Part shown: piece after piece, positions 9,055 through 17,073 of the stretch
Layout: each line of letters begins with the position of its first letter
Position numbering within the stretch: the stretch's first letter is position 1
From: Leucobacter sp. wl10
GTDB lineage: Bacteria > Actinomycetota > Actinomycetes > Actinomycetales > Microbacteriaceae
Direction of reading: 5' to 3'
Length of the DNA: 64,000 bases
Assembly (NCBI RefSeq): GCF_003569785.1
Contig: NZ_KZ983999.1
Coordinates: 1-64,000 of the forward strand
Notes under the pieces: generated by a model
What the model was told of the DNA's origin: nothing
What the model saw: the letters and a program-made list of their open reading frames with translations, nothing else
Databases searched by the model: none
Program-made: the position numbers and the translations under genes

Positions 9055-9774
9055 ATGCCGGATCAACAACTCGTAGTCGCCATGCTGGGCGAGGCCCGGT
9101 TTCGGCCATACCTGGTCGCAGCTGGAAACGACGGTGTCCGAGCTCTTGATCTGTATTTGTGGGTGACCGAGGTTTCGGGTGCGCTGCATGCTCAGACTTC
9201 GTTTGTTGAGATTGCGGTGAGGAACGCACTTGACCCGGTGATCGGGGAGTGGAACGAAGGTCAGGGCGACAAATATCGTCGTAACTGGACTGCTGAAGAC
9301 GGTGCGGCTCCGCTGCTCTATAGCATGCTGCACGGATCGCTCAATCGCGCCCGTGGCTGGGCACGCAAAGAAGCGTTCAGTAGACCTGCGGGGCACCCGC
9401 GGCGGAATGTCACACCGACCCATGATGATGTTCTGACGCAGTTGACCTTTGGAGTATGGTCATCACTGATCTACGGGCAGCGTGAGGATCATGCTCGGCA
9501 GCAGCAACTCTGGGAAGAAGCAACTCATCGAGCCTTCCCGCACGTTGCTCGCACTGAAGAGTCGCGCCGACTTATCGGCCAACAGCTCAACAACATTCGC
9601 GCGCTGAGGAATCGCGTTGCCCACCATGACAACCTGCTCGACGTGCAGCTTGCCAAACGTCTGGGTTGGACTCTTTCTTTGCTCGCAAAGATCAACCCAG
9701 AGTATCCACGTCTTGCGACTGCGAGAAGCCCGATCCGTCGTCTGATCAGAGAAGACCCGCGCAGGAGTTGGTAG
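9055..9774 (+). CDS. Abi-family abortive-infection protein with HEPN-like RxxxxH motif
   Basis: The 239-aa protein matches the actinobacterial Abi-like family: LGEARFRPYL....GVRALDLYLWVTEVSGALH...FVEIAVRNALD, then LTFGVWSSLI, then NIRALRNRVAHHD. The last segment (R185-N-R-V-A-H190) is the HEPN catalytic RNase signature seen in Abi_2/Abi_C proteins. It is transcribed with the jet operon but after a stem-loop. I start it at ATG 9055 (a GTG at 9046 is possible). No Shine-Dalgarno is visible, suggesting a leaderless or separately promoted transcript. Expected role: RNA cleavage and growth arrest on phage infection (inference from family). It lies within the region bracketed by the two HTH/operator repeats. 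Confidence 0.75.
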   Translation: MPDQQLVVAMLGEARFRPYLVAAGNDGVRALDLYLWVTEVSGALHAQTSFVEIAVRNALDPVIGEWNEGQGDKYRRNWTAEDGAAPLLYSMLHGSLNRARGWARKEAFSRPAGHPRRNVTPTHDDVLTQLTFGVWSSLIYGQREDHARQQQLWEEATHRAFPHVARTEESRRLIGQQLNNIRALRNRVAHHDNLLDVQLAKRLGWTLSLLAKINPEYPRLATARSPIRRLIREDPRRSW

Positions 9775-9877
9775 ATAGCGTTGGTAGACACAGAGCGCTG
9801 TTGCTCACATCCATGGACGAATAAGATTTGCAGTGTGCTGCAGGTTCGCTGAGGCGGGCGATCCAAGGACGGATCAC

Positions 9878-10289
9878 AGTGGCACACAGACGGCACGAGC
9901 GGTCAACAACATTGCAGAATCCGCATGATTCCGCACTCTCGGCGGGGACTGGGACTTCTAATCGATTAATGCGCTAAAATACCTGATCAGAAGCTATAAA
10001 TGGCTGATATTTTCTGATTCAGGTTTCTCTGTTCAGAGATGTTTGATGGACAGAGGAGGGCAGACGTGAACTCGAGTTCTCGTTCAGAGTGGCACGCAGT
10101 ATCCGGTGGTGAGCCGTCGATGCCGAAGCTGGTTTCGCTTGCCGAAGCGGCTGAGCAGTTCGGCATATCCGTCAGGACGCTGCGACGGCGGATCTCGGAT
10201 GGGACAGTGCGAGGCTACCGGGTTGGAAGGCTGATTCGGGTCGACATGAACGACCTACTCAAGAACCTTGTCAAGGAGATTCCGACGGC
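9878..10289. repeat. Long direct repeat, copy 2 (operator plus HTH gene)
   Basis: This is the second copy of the repeat described at 479..900, in the same orientation. Between the copies lie jetABCD and the Abi-family gene. Divergence is scattered over both the untranslated leader and the coding part; many coding changes are silent, which suggests the HTH gene stayed under selection after duplication. Confidence 0.8.
9979..10025 (+). promoter_or_regulatory. Inverted-repeat operator/promoter in front of HTH gene 2
   Basis: ATACCTGATCAGAA (9979-9992) and TTCTGATTCAGGTT (10012-10025) reproduce the arms found at 591-637. The spacer differs in sequence (GCTATAAATGGCTGATAT-like) but is similar in length. 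Conservation of arms with drift in the spacer is what a protein-binding operator would show. Confidence 0.6.
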
Positions 10290-10299
10290 CGGGCGCTGA
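10066..10299 (+). CDS. Small excisionase/MerR-like helix-turn-helix protein (copy 2)
   Basis: This 77-aa paralog of the protein at 677..913 has the same HTH core (PKLVSLAEAAEQFGIS.RTLRRRISDG.VRGYRVGRLIRVDMNDLL). It uses GTG 10066 where copy 1 uses ATG, with GAGGAGG at the same distance upstream. Substitutions cluster at the two ends; the recognition helix differs only conservatively (K to R). It stands 31 bp in front of the truncated nuclease gene, just as copy 1 stands in front of jetA. The likely role is autoregulated control of the downstream defence gene (inference). Confidence 0.78.
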   Translation: MNSSSRSEWHAVSGGEPSMPKLVSLAEAAEQFGISVRTLRRRISDGTVRGYRVGRLIRVDMNDLLKNLVKEIPTAGR

Positions 10300-10330
10300 G
10301 ACTCCCCGTAGTGCCTAGGAGAATGGGTAA

Positions 10331-10642
10331 ATGCCTCGAAAGAAGCCGAAGCGTAAAACGCAAAGGCAGCAGCAACGTCGCTCACGCGCTACTGCTTCCT
10401 CATCGAGCTTCTCAGTGCCCGCTGAGTCAGATGACTCGGACCGTCTTATCCGATGAGTGGAGCGGGTCGAGAAGCGGTGCGTGGGCGAGCCGAGGCTTCG
10501 ATTTCCAGCACACAGTCGCAGCCTGGCTCGCTGCCCGACTGATTGCCAGCGATCTTCGAGCTGAAGCGCTCGTTCCTGAGGGACTCGAAGACATCACGAT
10601 TGAGTCTGAAGCTTCTCGGCATGTTCAGGTCAAGTCAAGAGG
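10331..10642 (+). pseudogene. Truncated defence-type nuclease gene (DUF4297/dsDNA-nuclease-like N-terminus), cut by IS256
   Basis: ATG 10331, preceded by AGGAG, opens a basic N-terminus MPRKKPKRKTQRQQQRRSRA that stops at 10456. An overlapping frame from 10431 continues with GAWASRGFDFQHTVAAWLA...LVPEGLEDITIE...HVQVKSR. That pattern (GFDFQ...AAWLA...VPEG.EDI...VQVKSR) resembles the N-terminal nuclease domain of DUF4297/Cap4-like effectors of antiphage systems, whose QVKSR holds catalytic residues. The two pieces probably were one gene with a frameshift near 10430-10456. The reading frame ends inside the left end of the IS element at 10643 and no 3' part is found beyond it. Family assignment is tentative. 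Confidence 0.5.
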
Positions 10643-11992
10643 GGGTGTGTCTGATTAACGGTGGATCTGGCTGAGCCTGACCGAAAGGAAAGGCGATGAC
10701 CGATGTCATCGAGATGATTGATCCTGTGACCGGAGAGATCATCGACGAGCGGCAACTCGCGGAGCAGTTGCTGAAGCAAGCGAAGGAACAGGGCGTTGAT
10801 CTGGTCGGCCCCGACGGGCTGCTGAACGGGCTCACGAAACGAGTGCTGGAGACGGCGCTCGAGGCGGAGATGGCCGAGCACCTCGGTTATGAGAAGTACG
10901 CGGTCTCGGCGAGCGAGAACGCGCGCAACGGGACGAGGGCGAAGACGGTGCTGACCGGGGTCGGCCCCGTCGAGATCGACGTTCCCCGCGACCGTGAGGG
11001 GTCGTTCGACCCGAAGATCGTCAGGAAGCGGCAACGACGGCTGACCGGTGTCGACGAGATCGTGCTGTCTCTCACTGCCCGCGGGCTGACGACGGGTGAG
11101 GTCGCGGCGCACTTCGACGATGTCTATGGCGCGTCCGTGTCGAAAGACACGATCAGCCGGATCACGGACAAGGTGATCGAGGAGATGACCGAATGGCAGA
11201 ACCGGCCGCTGGACCGCGTCTACCCGGTCGTGTTCATCGACGCGCTCGTGGTGAAGGTCCGTGACGGGCAGGTACGGAACAAGCCGTTCTATCTCGCCGT
11301 GGGGGTCACTGTGAACGGGGAGAGAGACATCCTCGGGATCTGGGCCGGCGACGGCGGTGAGGGCGCGAAGTTCTGGCTCGGTGTGCTGACCGAGATCAAG
11401 AACCGTGGCGCCGAGGACGTGTGCATCCTCGTCTGCGACGGACTGAAGGGGCTCCCGGAGTCGATCAACACCGCGTGGCCGCTCGCGACGGTGCAGACCT
11501 GCATCATCCATCTGATCCGCAACACGTTCCGGTTCGCGTCCCGGCATTACTGGGAAGAGATGGGCAAGGACCTGCGTCCGGTCTATACCGCGCCGACCGA
11601 GGCGGCCGCGCGCGAGCGGTTCGAGGAGTTCGACGCGAAGTGGGGTGGGCAGTATCCAGCGATCAGCAAGCTCTGGCGCAACGCCTGGAATGAGTTCGTG
11701 CCGTTCCTGGACTGGGACGTCGAGATCCGCCGGATCATCTGCTCCACGAACGCGATCGAATCGCTCAACGCGAGGTATCGCCGCGCTGTCCGAGCGCGCG
11801 GGCACTTCCCCAACGACGCCGCCGCGCTCAAGTGCCTCTACCTCGTGACCCGCTCACTTGACCCGACGGGCCGGGGCAGGGCACGCTGGGCGACGAGGTG
11901 GAAGCCAGCGCTGAACGCGTTCGCGATCGCCTTCGAAGGCCGAATCAACTAACCATGCGCTCGGCCAGATCCACCGTTAATCGGACACACCC
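10643..11992 (+). mobile_element. IS256-family insertion sequence, 1350 bp
   Basis: The ends are imperfect inverted repeats of ~34 bp. The left end begins GGGTGTGTCTGATTAACGG (10643 on) and the reverse complement of the right end begins GGGTGTGTCCGATTAACGG (11992 backwards), with 2 differences. The element carries one transposase gene. The 8 bp outside the left end (TCAAGAGG) and right end (GAACCGTG) differ, so no target duplication is present. That suggests either two-element recombination or an IS-promoted deletion on one side. The right end lies 15 bp from the stop of the DhaL-ALDH gene. Confidence 0.85.
10696..11952 (+). CDS. IS256-family transposase (DDE, mutator type)
   Basis: The 418-aa length is standard for IS256. 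DDE motif positions are recognisable: the first Asp in VVFIDALVVKVRDGQ, the second in CILVCDGLKGLPE, and the Glu in ICSTNAIESLNARYRR. GVDLVGPDGLLNGLTKRVLE and LTARGLTTGEVAAHF are typical N-terminal blocks. AAAGGAAAGG precedes ATG 10696. The gene is intact, so the element may still be mobile. Cut-and-paste or copy-out transposition by this family usually leaves 8-9 bp target duplications, which are absent here. Confidence 0.93.
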   Translation: MTDVIEMIDPVTGEIIDERQLAEQLLKQAKEQGVDLVGPDGLLNGLTKRVLETALEAEMAEHLGYEKYAVSASENARNGTRAKTVLTGVGPVEIDVPRDREGSFDPKIVRKRQRRLTGVDEIVLSLTARGLTTGEVAAHFDDVYGASVSKDTISRITDKVIEEMTEWQNRPLDRVYPVVFIDALVVKVRDGQVRNKPFYLAVGVTVNGERDILGIWAGDGGEGAKFWLGVLTEIKNRGAEDVCILVCDGLKGLPESINTAWPLATVQTCIIHLIRNTFRFASRHYWEEMGKDLRPVYTAPTEAAARERFEEFDAKWGGQYPAISKLWRNAWNEFVPFLDWDVEIRRIICSTNAIESLNARYRRAVRARGHFPNDAAALKCLYLVTRSLDPTGRGRARWATRWKPALNAFAIAFEGRIN

Positions 11993-12007
11993 GAACCGTG
12001 AGAGTCG

Positions 12008-14083
12008 CTACTTATCTGCCAACTCTGCGGGGAGAAGGTTCTGCGGGAAGCCTTGCCAAGCGACCGGTCGAAGGAAACGGAAGATCGCAGCAGTGCCGAC
12101 CGAAGTCGTCTGCGAGGTTGTGCTGGCTGGGTAGGGGCCTCCATGCTGCTGTGCAGCGGTCACCGATACCCCGGTCGGCCACTGCCGCCAGAGGAGCCTT
12201 CCGGCCCGCTCTGCGAGCACGTCGAGGAGATCGGCGGGGGCATCTTCCAGGCCGAATACGGTCGCAGTAAGCTGCCCGGGGAAGGCTCGAGCCAGTTCGA
12301 GCATCTGCTCATGAGAGTCGTATTCAACGATCAGTGCTGCGGGGCCGAAGCACTCATCCAAATAGAGTTCGGGGTCGTTGAGTACATCTTTCCCGTGAGC
12401 GTGAAGCAGGATCGGTGCCGGAGGATTTGCCTCGGGGTCGCCTTCGGCGCGGAAAGTCCGTACATTTGGAGCGTTGCGGAGTTCTGTCAGGCGCTTCTGG
12501 AAGCCAGCATGGATGTTGTCGTTGAGCAGAGGCGCTGCTCCGGGGAGCTGCTGTTGGTGCAGAGCCTTTGCGACAGCTGACCCGGTCGGGACGAAGAGGG
12601 TCCCCGGCTTTGTGCAGAACTGTCCGGCACCGAGTGTGAAGGAAGCAATGAAGTCCGTCGCGATCTGCTCGGGCGCATCGGCGTCTGCGTCAGGGGTGAC
12701 GAAGACGGGGTTGTTGCTCCCAAGCTCTCCATAGAAGGGGATCGGCTCTGGGCGATTCTGTGCGATGTTGAACAGTGCGCGTCCGCCAGCGATGGAGCCT
12801 GTAAAGGCTGCGGCCTTTACACGAGGGTCCTCGAGCGCTGCCACGCCATTGTCGTGCCCCTCGATAAGTGCGATCGTGCCGTCCGGACCCCCTGCGCGGC
12901 GAATAGCATCAGCTGCAATCGACGTGACCCGCCGAGACAGGTGGAGGTGTCCGGGATGCGCTTTGACTACCACGGGATTGCCTGCTGCGAGCGCGGAGGC
13001 GGTGTCACCGCCCAGAACAGAAAAGGCGAACGGAAAATTGCTCGCTGCAAAAACGAGGACGGGACCGATCGGGCGGTTTGAGCGACGCAGGTCAGGACGC
13101 GCTGCGACCGGCCACGAGGGATCCGCCGGGTCGATGCGTACGTCGAGGAAACCTCCATCACGGACGACTTCAGCGAACAGTCGGAGTTGGAAGCTGGTGC
13201 GGCCAAGTTCCCCGGTAAGGCGACCTGCAGTCAAATGAGTTTCCTCGACAGCGATCTGCACGAGTTCTTCGGAGTGCGTCTCAAGAGCATCGGCCACAGT
13301 CTCAAGAACCTGGGCGCGTTCCTCGAGGCTGAGGGCAGCAAGGGGATGGCGCGCGTCGGTTGCTGCGTCAAGTACGAAGTTCAGCTCGGATTCCGCGGTG
13401 GGCTCAGGGGTCGTCGGTGACTCCTCAGGGATGCCAGAGCCGGAACCGTCAGAGGCACGGATCAGTCGGTCCAATGCAGGCTGGATGTCCAATCCCGAAG
13501 CACGCCCAAGCGCGACGAAAAGAAGAGCGATTCCTACTGCGCCTGGGTCCGGGAAGCCGACGGCGCGACCTCCGACGTAGCTTGCGCGTCCCCGACGAGC
13601 GATCAGATCACGAGTCGAGATCGCACCGTCGACAGCTGCGGCAACTGCGAGTGCGAGATCCTCGTGATCACGGAGTGCCGTAACTCCAGGTTCGAGCGCG
13701 TCTACGAGAGTTCGGTCTCCCGGTTGTGCCTCTCCAACCCTTTGTACGGCGGCCAGACCGGCACCAGCACCGTCGCGCAGTAATGCCTCGAGGGAGTCTG
13801 CTGAAGCCGCTGCCTCCCGGATCTCCTGGAACAGCAGGCCGAAAAGGGGTCCGCTGGTACCGCCGACGTCATCGAGGAAGACTTCCGACAGGGCGTTCCA
13901 GGTGCGCAGGCCGTCTGAGGCGCCCGCGCGGTCGGCAGCGGATTCAAGTCCGCCCTTCAGGTTCGCGCCGAAGTCTCCGTCGCCGGAACGCTCGTCCAGT
14001 GCGGTCAGGATTGGTTCGGTGTCATCGACGAGGCGCTTGTATGCGTCAAAGCCCTCGCGCAGAACAGCGTCAAGCGTGGTCAT
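12008..14083 (-). CDS. DhaL-like kinase domain fused to a ketoglutarate-semialdehyde-dehydrogenase-like ALDH
   Basis: The 691-aa fusion has two parts. Residues ~1-210 are a DhaL (dihydroxyacetone-kinase ADP/ATP-binding) domain with D30, D35 and D37 in LDERSGDGDFG and GGTSGPLFG near 75. A Pro/Ser/Glu linker (~211-232) follows. Residues ~235-691 are an aldehyde dehydrogenase with SNFPFAF (catalytic Asn ~349), YGELGSNNPVFV (Glu ~453), GAGQFCTKPG (Cys ~490) and the C-terminal LRPVAWQGFPQNLLP block of 2,5-dioxopentanoate dehydrogenases. The usual first ~35 ALDH residues are missing at the joint. ATG 14083 overlaps the dhaK stop (TAATG), so the two are coupled; an ATG at 14128 lies inside dhaK. Both halves keep their active sites. 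The pathway substrate is unknown. Confidence 0.88.
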   Translation of the reverse strand: MTTLDAVLREGFDAYKRLVDDTEPILTALDERSGDGDFGANLKGGLESAADRAGASDGLRTWNALSEVFLDDVGGTSGPLFGLLFQEIREAAASADSLEALLRDGAGAGLAAVQRVGEAQPGDRTLVDALEPGVTALRDHEDLALAVAAAVDGAISTRDLIARRGRASYVGGRAVGFPDPGAVGIALLFVALGRASGLDIQPALDRLIRASDGSGSGIPEESPTTPEPTAESELNFVLDAATDARHPLAALSLEERAQVLETVADALETHSEELVQIAVEETHLTAGRLTGELGRTSFQLRLFAEVVRDGGFLDVRIDPADPSWPVAARPDLRRSNRPIGPVLVFAASNFPFAFSVLGGDTASALAAGNPVVVKAHPGHLHLSRRVTSIAADAIRRAGGPDGTIALIEGHDNGVAALEDPRVKAAAFTGSIAGGRALFNIAQNRPEPIPFYGELGSNNPVFVTPDADADAPEQIATDFIASFTLGAGQFCTKPGTLFVPTGSAVAKALHQQQLPGAAPLLNDNIHAGFQKRLTELRNAPNVRTFRAEGDPEANPPAPILLHAHGKDVLNDPELYLDECFGPAALIVEYDSHEQMLELARAFPGQLTATVFGLEDAPADLLDVLAERAGRLLWRQWPTGVSVTAAQQHGGPYPASTTSQTTSVGTAAIFRFLRPVAWQGFPQNLLPAELADK

Positions 14084-15090
14084 TAGTTGCCTCCAGTCCA
14101 TCCAGGCGCGCTGGCATTCTCGCGCCACAAGTCCAGCCAGTCGTCCTCCGCGAGATTCAGTACTGTCATCGAGAAGCCGTGCATGTCCAGCGCGGACACA
14201 AGCGTTCCTACAAGGCTCCCGGCGACATGAATTCCTCGTTGCGCAAGATGGTCGAGAGCGGTGTTGAATACCGCATACAGTTCGAGCGGAGTAGCGGCTC
14301 CGAGGCCGTTGACGAAGAGAATCGTTCCGCGCTCGGAAAGATCGTCGAGCGATCCGAGAATGTCATTGAGCATTCGATCGATGAGCGTATCCAGCTCCGC
14401 GAATCGGGTTGAGGCTGCAGCACGCTCGCCGTGAATGCCGATGCCGTATTCGAGCTCGCCGGCCGGCAGGTCATACAGGCGGGCGCCGGTGTGGACCGAG
14501 GTCAAGAACTCGCTGGCTACGGCAATGCTTCTGGCGTTAGCGCTGACGGCGTTGCCGAGACGCGCGAGGTCACTCAGCCCCATGCCCCGGTCTGCCGCCG
14601 CGCCTACGATCTTTTCTACGATGACAGTGGCCGCAGTGCCGCGACGGCCAGTTGCAGTGTGTTCGGACTCTGTGGCGACATCATCATTGACGAGCACTCG
14701 CTCAACTTCGATGCCTTCGGCTCGGAGGCGCTCAGCTGCGATCCCGAAATTGATCCGATCGCCCGTATAGTTCTTCACGATATGCAGCACCCCGCCGGGG
14801 AGAGCGACGGCGCGGCTGGCCTCATACACCTGTCGATTGTGAGGCGATGCGAACACTTGGCCCGGGGCCACCGCATCCAACAGCCCGGGACCGAGGAACC
14901 CCCCGTGCAGCGGTTCGTGACCGGACCCGCCACCGGACACCAGCGCGACCTGGCGGCCGGAGTTGCGATGACGCGCAGTCAGGTAGGTGGGTTCGTCGCA
15001 CAGAGTGATCTCGTTCGGATGAGCTCGGCTGAAACCGTGCAGTGCAGACGCGAGACCTTCTCGTCCGTTGGGTAGGAACAGTTGAGGCAT
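14083..15090 (-). CDS. dhaK: DhaK-type (dihydroxyacetone kinase) substrate-binding subunit
   Basis: The 335-aa length is standard. Motifs present are VSGGGSGHEPLH (residues 51-62), HIVKNYTGD (103-111) and the covalent substrate-binding histidine H220 in YGIGIHGER. The protein would hold the hydroxyketone substrate as a hemiaminal while the DhaL domain of the next gene supplies ATP. AGGGAGAGC precedes ATG 15090. No DhaM/PTS gene is near, so an ATP-dependent type is expected. DhaK relatives also act on erythrulose and other ketoses, so dihydroxyacetone itself is not proven. It is divergent from the lyase gene at 15278 with ~190 bp between. Confidence 0.9.
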   Translation of the reverse strand: MPQLFLPNGREGLASALHGFSRAHPNEITLCDEPTYLTARHRNSGRQVALVSGGGSGHEPLHGGFLGPGLLDAVAPGQVFASPHNRQVYEASRAVALPGGVLHIVKNYTGDRINFGIAAERLRAEGIEVERVLVNDDVATESEHTATGRRGTAATVIVEKIVGAAADRGMGLSDLARLGNAVSANARSIAVASEFLTSVHTGARLYDLPAGELEYGIGIHGERAAASTRFAELDTLIDRMLNDILGSLDDLSERGTILFVNGLGAATPLELYAVFNTALDHLAQRGIHVAGSLVGTLVSALDMHGFSMTVLNLAEDDWLDLWRENASAPGWTGGN

Positions 15091-15154
15091 TGGACTGTGC
15101 TCTCCCTAAGATTCGCCATTGATTTCGAAGAGAATGAGAATCTCTCATCCTCAT

Positions 15155-15246
15155 GTTGTAGGTTATCGGACAACTGCCAGAGTGCCTAGGTGAAACCGCA
15201 TTGCGCACAGCACCGATGAATGGCACACTAGCACCTGTCCGTCAAC
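15155..15246 (+). promoter_or_regulatory. Divergent promoter region with candidate GntR operators
   Basis: GTTGTAGGTTATCGGACAAC (15155-15174) has GTTGT/ACAAC ends. TGTCCGTCAAC (15236-15246) is the reverse complement of GTTGACGGACA, which recurs in front of the transporter gene (17074-17086). The two sites lie before dhaK and before the lyase gene respectively. FadR-type GntR regulators bind short GT-N-AC palindromes of this kind, and such a regulator is encoded in the cluster. Binding is inference. Confidence 0.45.
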
Positions 15247-15277
15247 TGATGACAATCAAATCAAGAGGATGATCTAC

Positions 15278-16204
15278 ATGACCCACACCTTCTCCAAGTC
15301 GCACAACGGCGTACAGCTTGACCTCTCCGGGATTATTCCGCCCATGGTTACTGCCTTCCGGCCCGGGACGGAGGAACTCGATGAGGACCTGATTCGCGCC
15401 GAAACTGAGTTCCTGGTCTCGACAGGCGTTCATTCGATCGTCGTCGGCGGGAGCACTGGAGAAGGGCAAGGGCTTTCGGAGGACGAGACCTACCAGCTCA
15501 ATAAGGCCGTCGTGGACCAGGCAGCGGGAAGGGTCAATGTCATCGGTGGTGTGATCGCTGACACCACCATCGAAACTATCCGCAAGAGCGAAGCGGCTCG
15601 CAATGCAGGTGTCTCCTCGCTGCAGGTGACGCCCCCTCACTACCTGTGGGCCCCGTCCGTGGAAGGACTGGTTCAGCACTTCACTCGTGTCGGCGATGCG
15701 GTGGAGCTCCCCATCCTGATCTACAACGTCATCCCTTGGGTGGACATCGACGTGCACGCGATGAATGCCATCATTGATGATGCCCCTTGGGTGCTCGGGG
15801 TGAAGCAGAGCGGTGGGGACATGCATAAGGTCGCCGACATGATGGCACTCCTGCATAGCAAGGTTCCGATCACCACGGGAATTGACGACCTGCTCTACCC
15901 GACCTTCACCCTCGGCGTCGACGGTGCAATCACCTGCATGACGTCCGTGTTCCCGCGTGAAACATCAGAGCTTTACACTGCTGTCCGGAATGGTGATCAC
16001 GAGACTGCGCTCTCGATTCATCAGCGGCTTCTTCCGGTCTGGAGGAGCATCGAAGGCTCGACTATGACCGCCAATGCAAAATACGTGCTGTCCCTGCTGG
16101 GGCGCGAGAACGGCGTCTCTCGCAGCCCCATTCTGGCCCCCGACGAGGACCGTCGTGCGCGTATCCGGAGTGCCCTCGAGACTTCGGGACTCCTCCCGGC
16201 GTAA
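15278..16204 (+). CDS. DapA/NAL-superfamily lyase (class I aldolase or dehydratase) 1
   Basis: The 308-aa TIM-barrel lyase has GGSTGEG at ~57-63, the catalytic Tyr149 in ILIYNVIPW, and the Schiff-base Lys176 in VLGVKQSGG. The family includes dihydrodipicolinate synthase, N-acetylneuraminate lyase, 2-keto-3-deoxygluconate aldolase and 5-dehydro-4-deoxyglucarate dehydratase. Beside a ketoglutarate-semialdehyde-dehydrogenase-like domain, a sugar-acid dehydratase or aldolase role is more likely than lysine synthesis (inference). I chose ATG 15278, 9 nt after AGAGG, over ATG 15269, which overlaps the Shine-Dalgarno. It shares the operator region with divergent dhaK. Confidence 0.85.
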   Translation: MTHTFSKSHNGVQLDLSGIIPPMVTAFRPGTEELDEDLIRAETEFLVSTGVHSIVVGGSTGEGQGLSEDETYQLNKAVVDQAAGRVNVIGGVIADTTIETIRKSEAARNAGVSSLQVTPPHYLWAPSVEGLVQHFTRVGDAVELPILIYNVIPWVDIDVHAMNAIIDDAPWVLGVKQSGGDMHKVADMMALLHSKVPITTGIDDLLYPTFTLGVDGAITCMTSVFPRETSELYTAVRNGDHETALSIHQRLLPVWRSIEGSTMTANAKYVLSLLGRENGVSRSPILAPDEDRRARIRSALETSGLLPA

Positions 16205-16239
16205 CTGTTCAAGGGCCTTTACCTAGCGCCGGCCCTACG

Positions 16240-16281
16240 CGTCGCGACTCCTCGTCGGATGACCGACAAGGAGTCGCGACG
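16240..16281 (+). promoter_or_regulatory. Strong stem-loop between lyase 1 and the GntR gene
   Basis: The 19-nt arms (16240-16258 and 16263-16281) pair with a single mismatch around the loop ATGA; the left arm begins CGTCGCGACTCC. The hairpin follows the lyase stop by 35 bp and precedes the regulator start by 32 bp. It could terminate the upstream gene, and its inner part (TCGGATGACCGACAAGG) resembles the GntR-type sites elsewhere in the cluster, so autoregulation is also possible. Confidence 0.6.
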
Positions 16282-16313
16282 GCGGTATGATCAGTGGGTC
16301 GAAGGAGGCAGCT

Positions 16314-17024
16314 ATGGCAAGGGGGAGTCGCCGGAGCCTTGTAGATGAGGTTCTGCCCGTTCTGCGCGCTCACGCGAGATCGCTACGCGTAGGCGATCAG
16401 ATGCCAACCGAATTCCAGATCGTCGAAGAGTTTAGCGTCAGCCGCCAAACTGCAAGAGAGGTGCTCGCCACACTCAAGGCGGAGGGGTTCATAGAAATTA
16501 AGCACGGGCGCGGGGCATTCGTAACGGACAAGTCGGAATCGGATCGCCTGCGTTTTCAGGAATGGTTCCGTGGCAACGAATTCGAGATCGCCGAGCTGCT
16601 CGAAATGCGTACGTCGATCGAGCCATTCGTTGCCGAGCTAGCCGCCGAGAGAATCTCCGAGGAGGAGCTCTCCTTGCTGCGCGAGAGCGTGGAGGGATTT
16701 GAGGCGATTCTTCTTGGCGACGATGTTGACGCAAAGGTCACTGCGGACGAGAACTTCCATGGCATCATCATGGTCGCGAGTCGCAATAGTGGGCTCCGCA
16801 TGTTCTACGAGACCTTCATACCCAGCCTGCGTGCGTATCGCGCTCGAGTTTTTTCTCCGCCTGCCGATCCGCTACTGGCGCTTCCGCATCATCGCGCGAT
16901 ATATGAAGCGATAGCGAGTCATGACCCACAGGAAGCGGGAAAGCAGATGCGCGACCACATTGACCATTCCAGGCTCGATGTGCGCCGACTGGCGGAAGTG
17001 AATGCCAACTTTTTGCAGAACTAA
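16314..17024 (+). CDS. GntR-family regulator, FadR/FCD subfamily, of the sugar-acid-like cluster
   Basis: The 236-aa protein has an N-terminal winged HTH (MPTEFQIVEEFSVSRQTAREVLATLKAEGFIEIKHGRGAFV, residues ~25-65) and a C-terminal FCD domain. FCD metal/ligand residues are visible in DENFHGIIMVASRN, LPHHRAIYEAIASHD and RDHIDHSR. ATG 16314 follows GAAGGAGG, so I prefer it to ATG 16287. FCD regulators of this kind respond to sugar acids or hydroxy acids and usually repress adjacent catabolic genes. Position between the lyase and the transporter fits local control. Confidence 0.9.
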   Translation: MARGSRRSLVDEVLPVLRAHARSLRVGDQMPTEFQIVEEFSVSRQTAREVLATLKAEGFIEIKHGRGAFVTDKSESDRLRFQEWFRGNEFEIAELLEMRTSIEPFVAELAAERISEEELSLLRESVEGFEAILLGDDVDAKVTADENFHGIIMVASRNSGLRMFYETFIPSLRAYRARVFSPPADPLLALPHHRAIYEAIASHDPQEAGKQMRDHIDHSRLDVRRLAEVNANFLQN

Positions 17025-17073
17025 CCAGGACAACGAAGCCCCTCCATGGTGATGCGCTCTTTTTATCTCGTCG

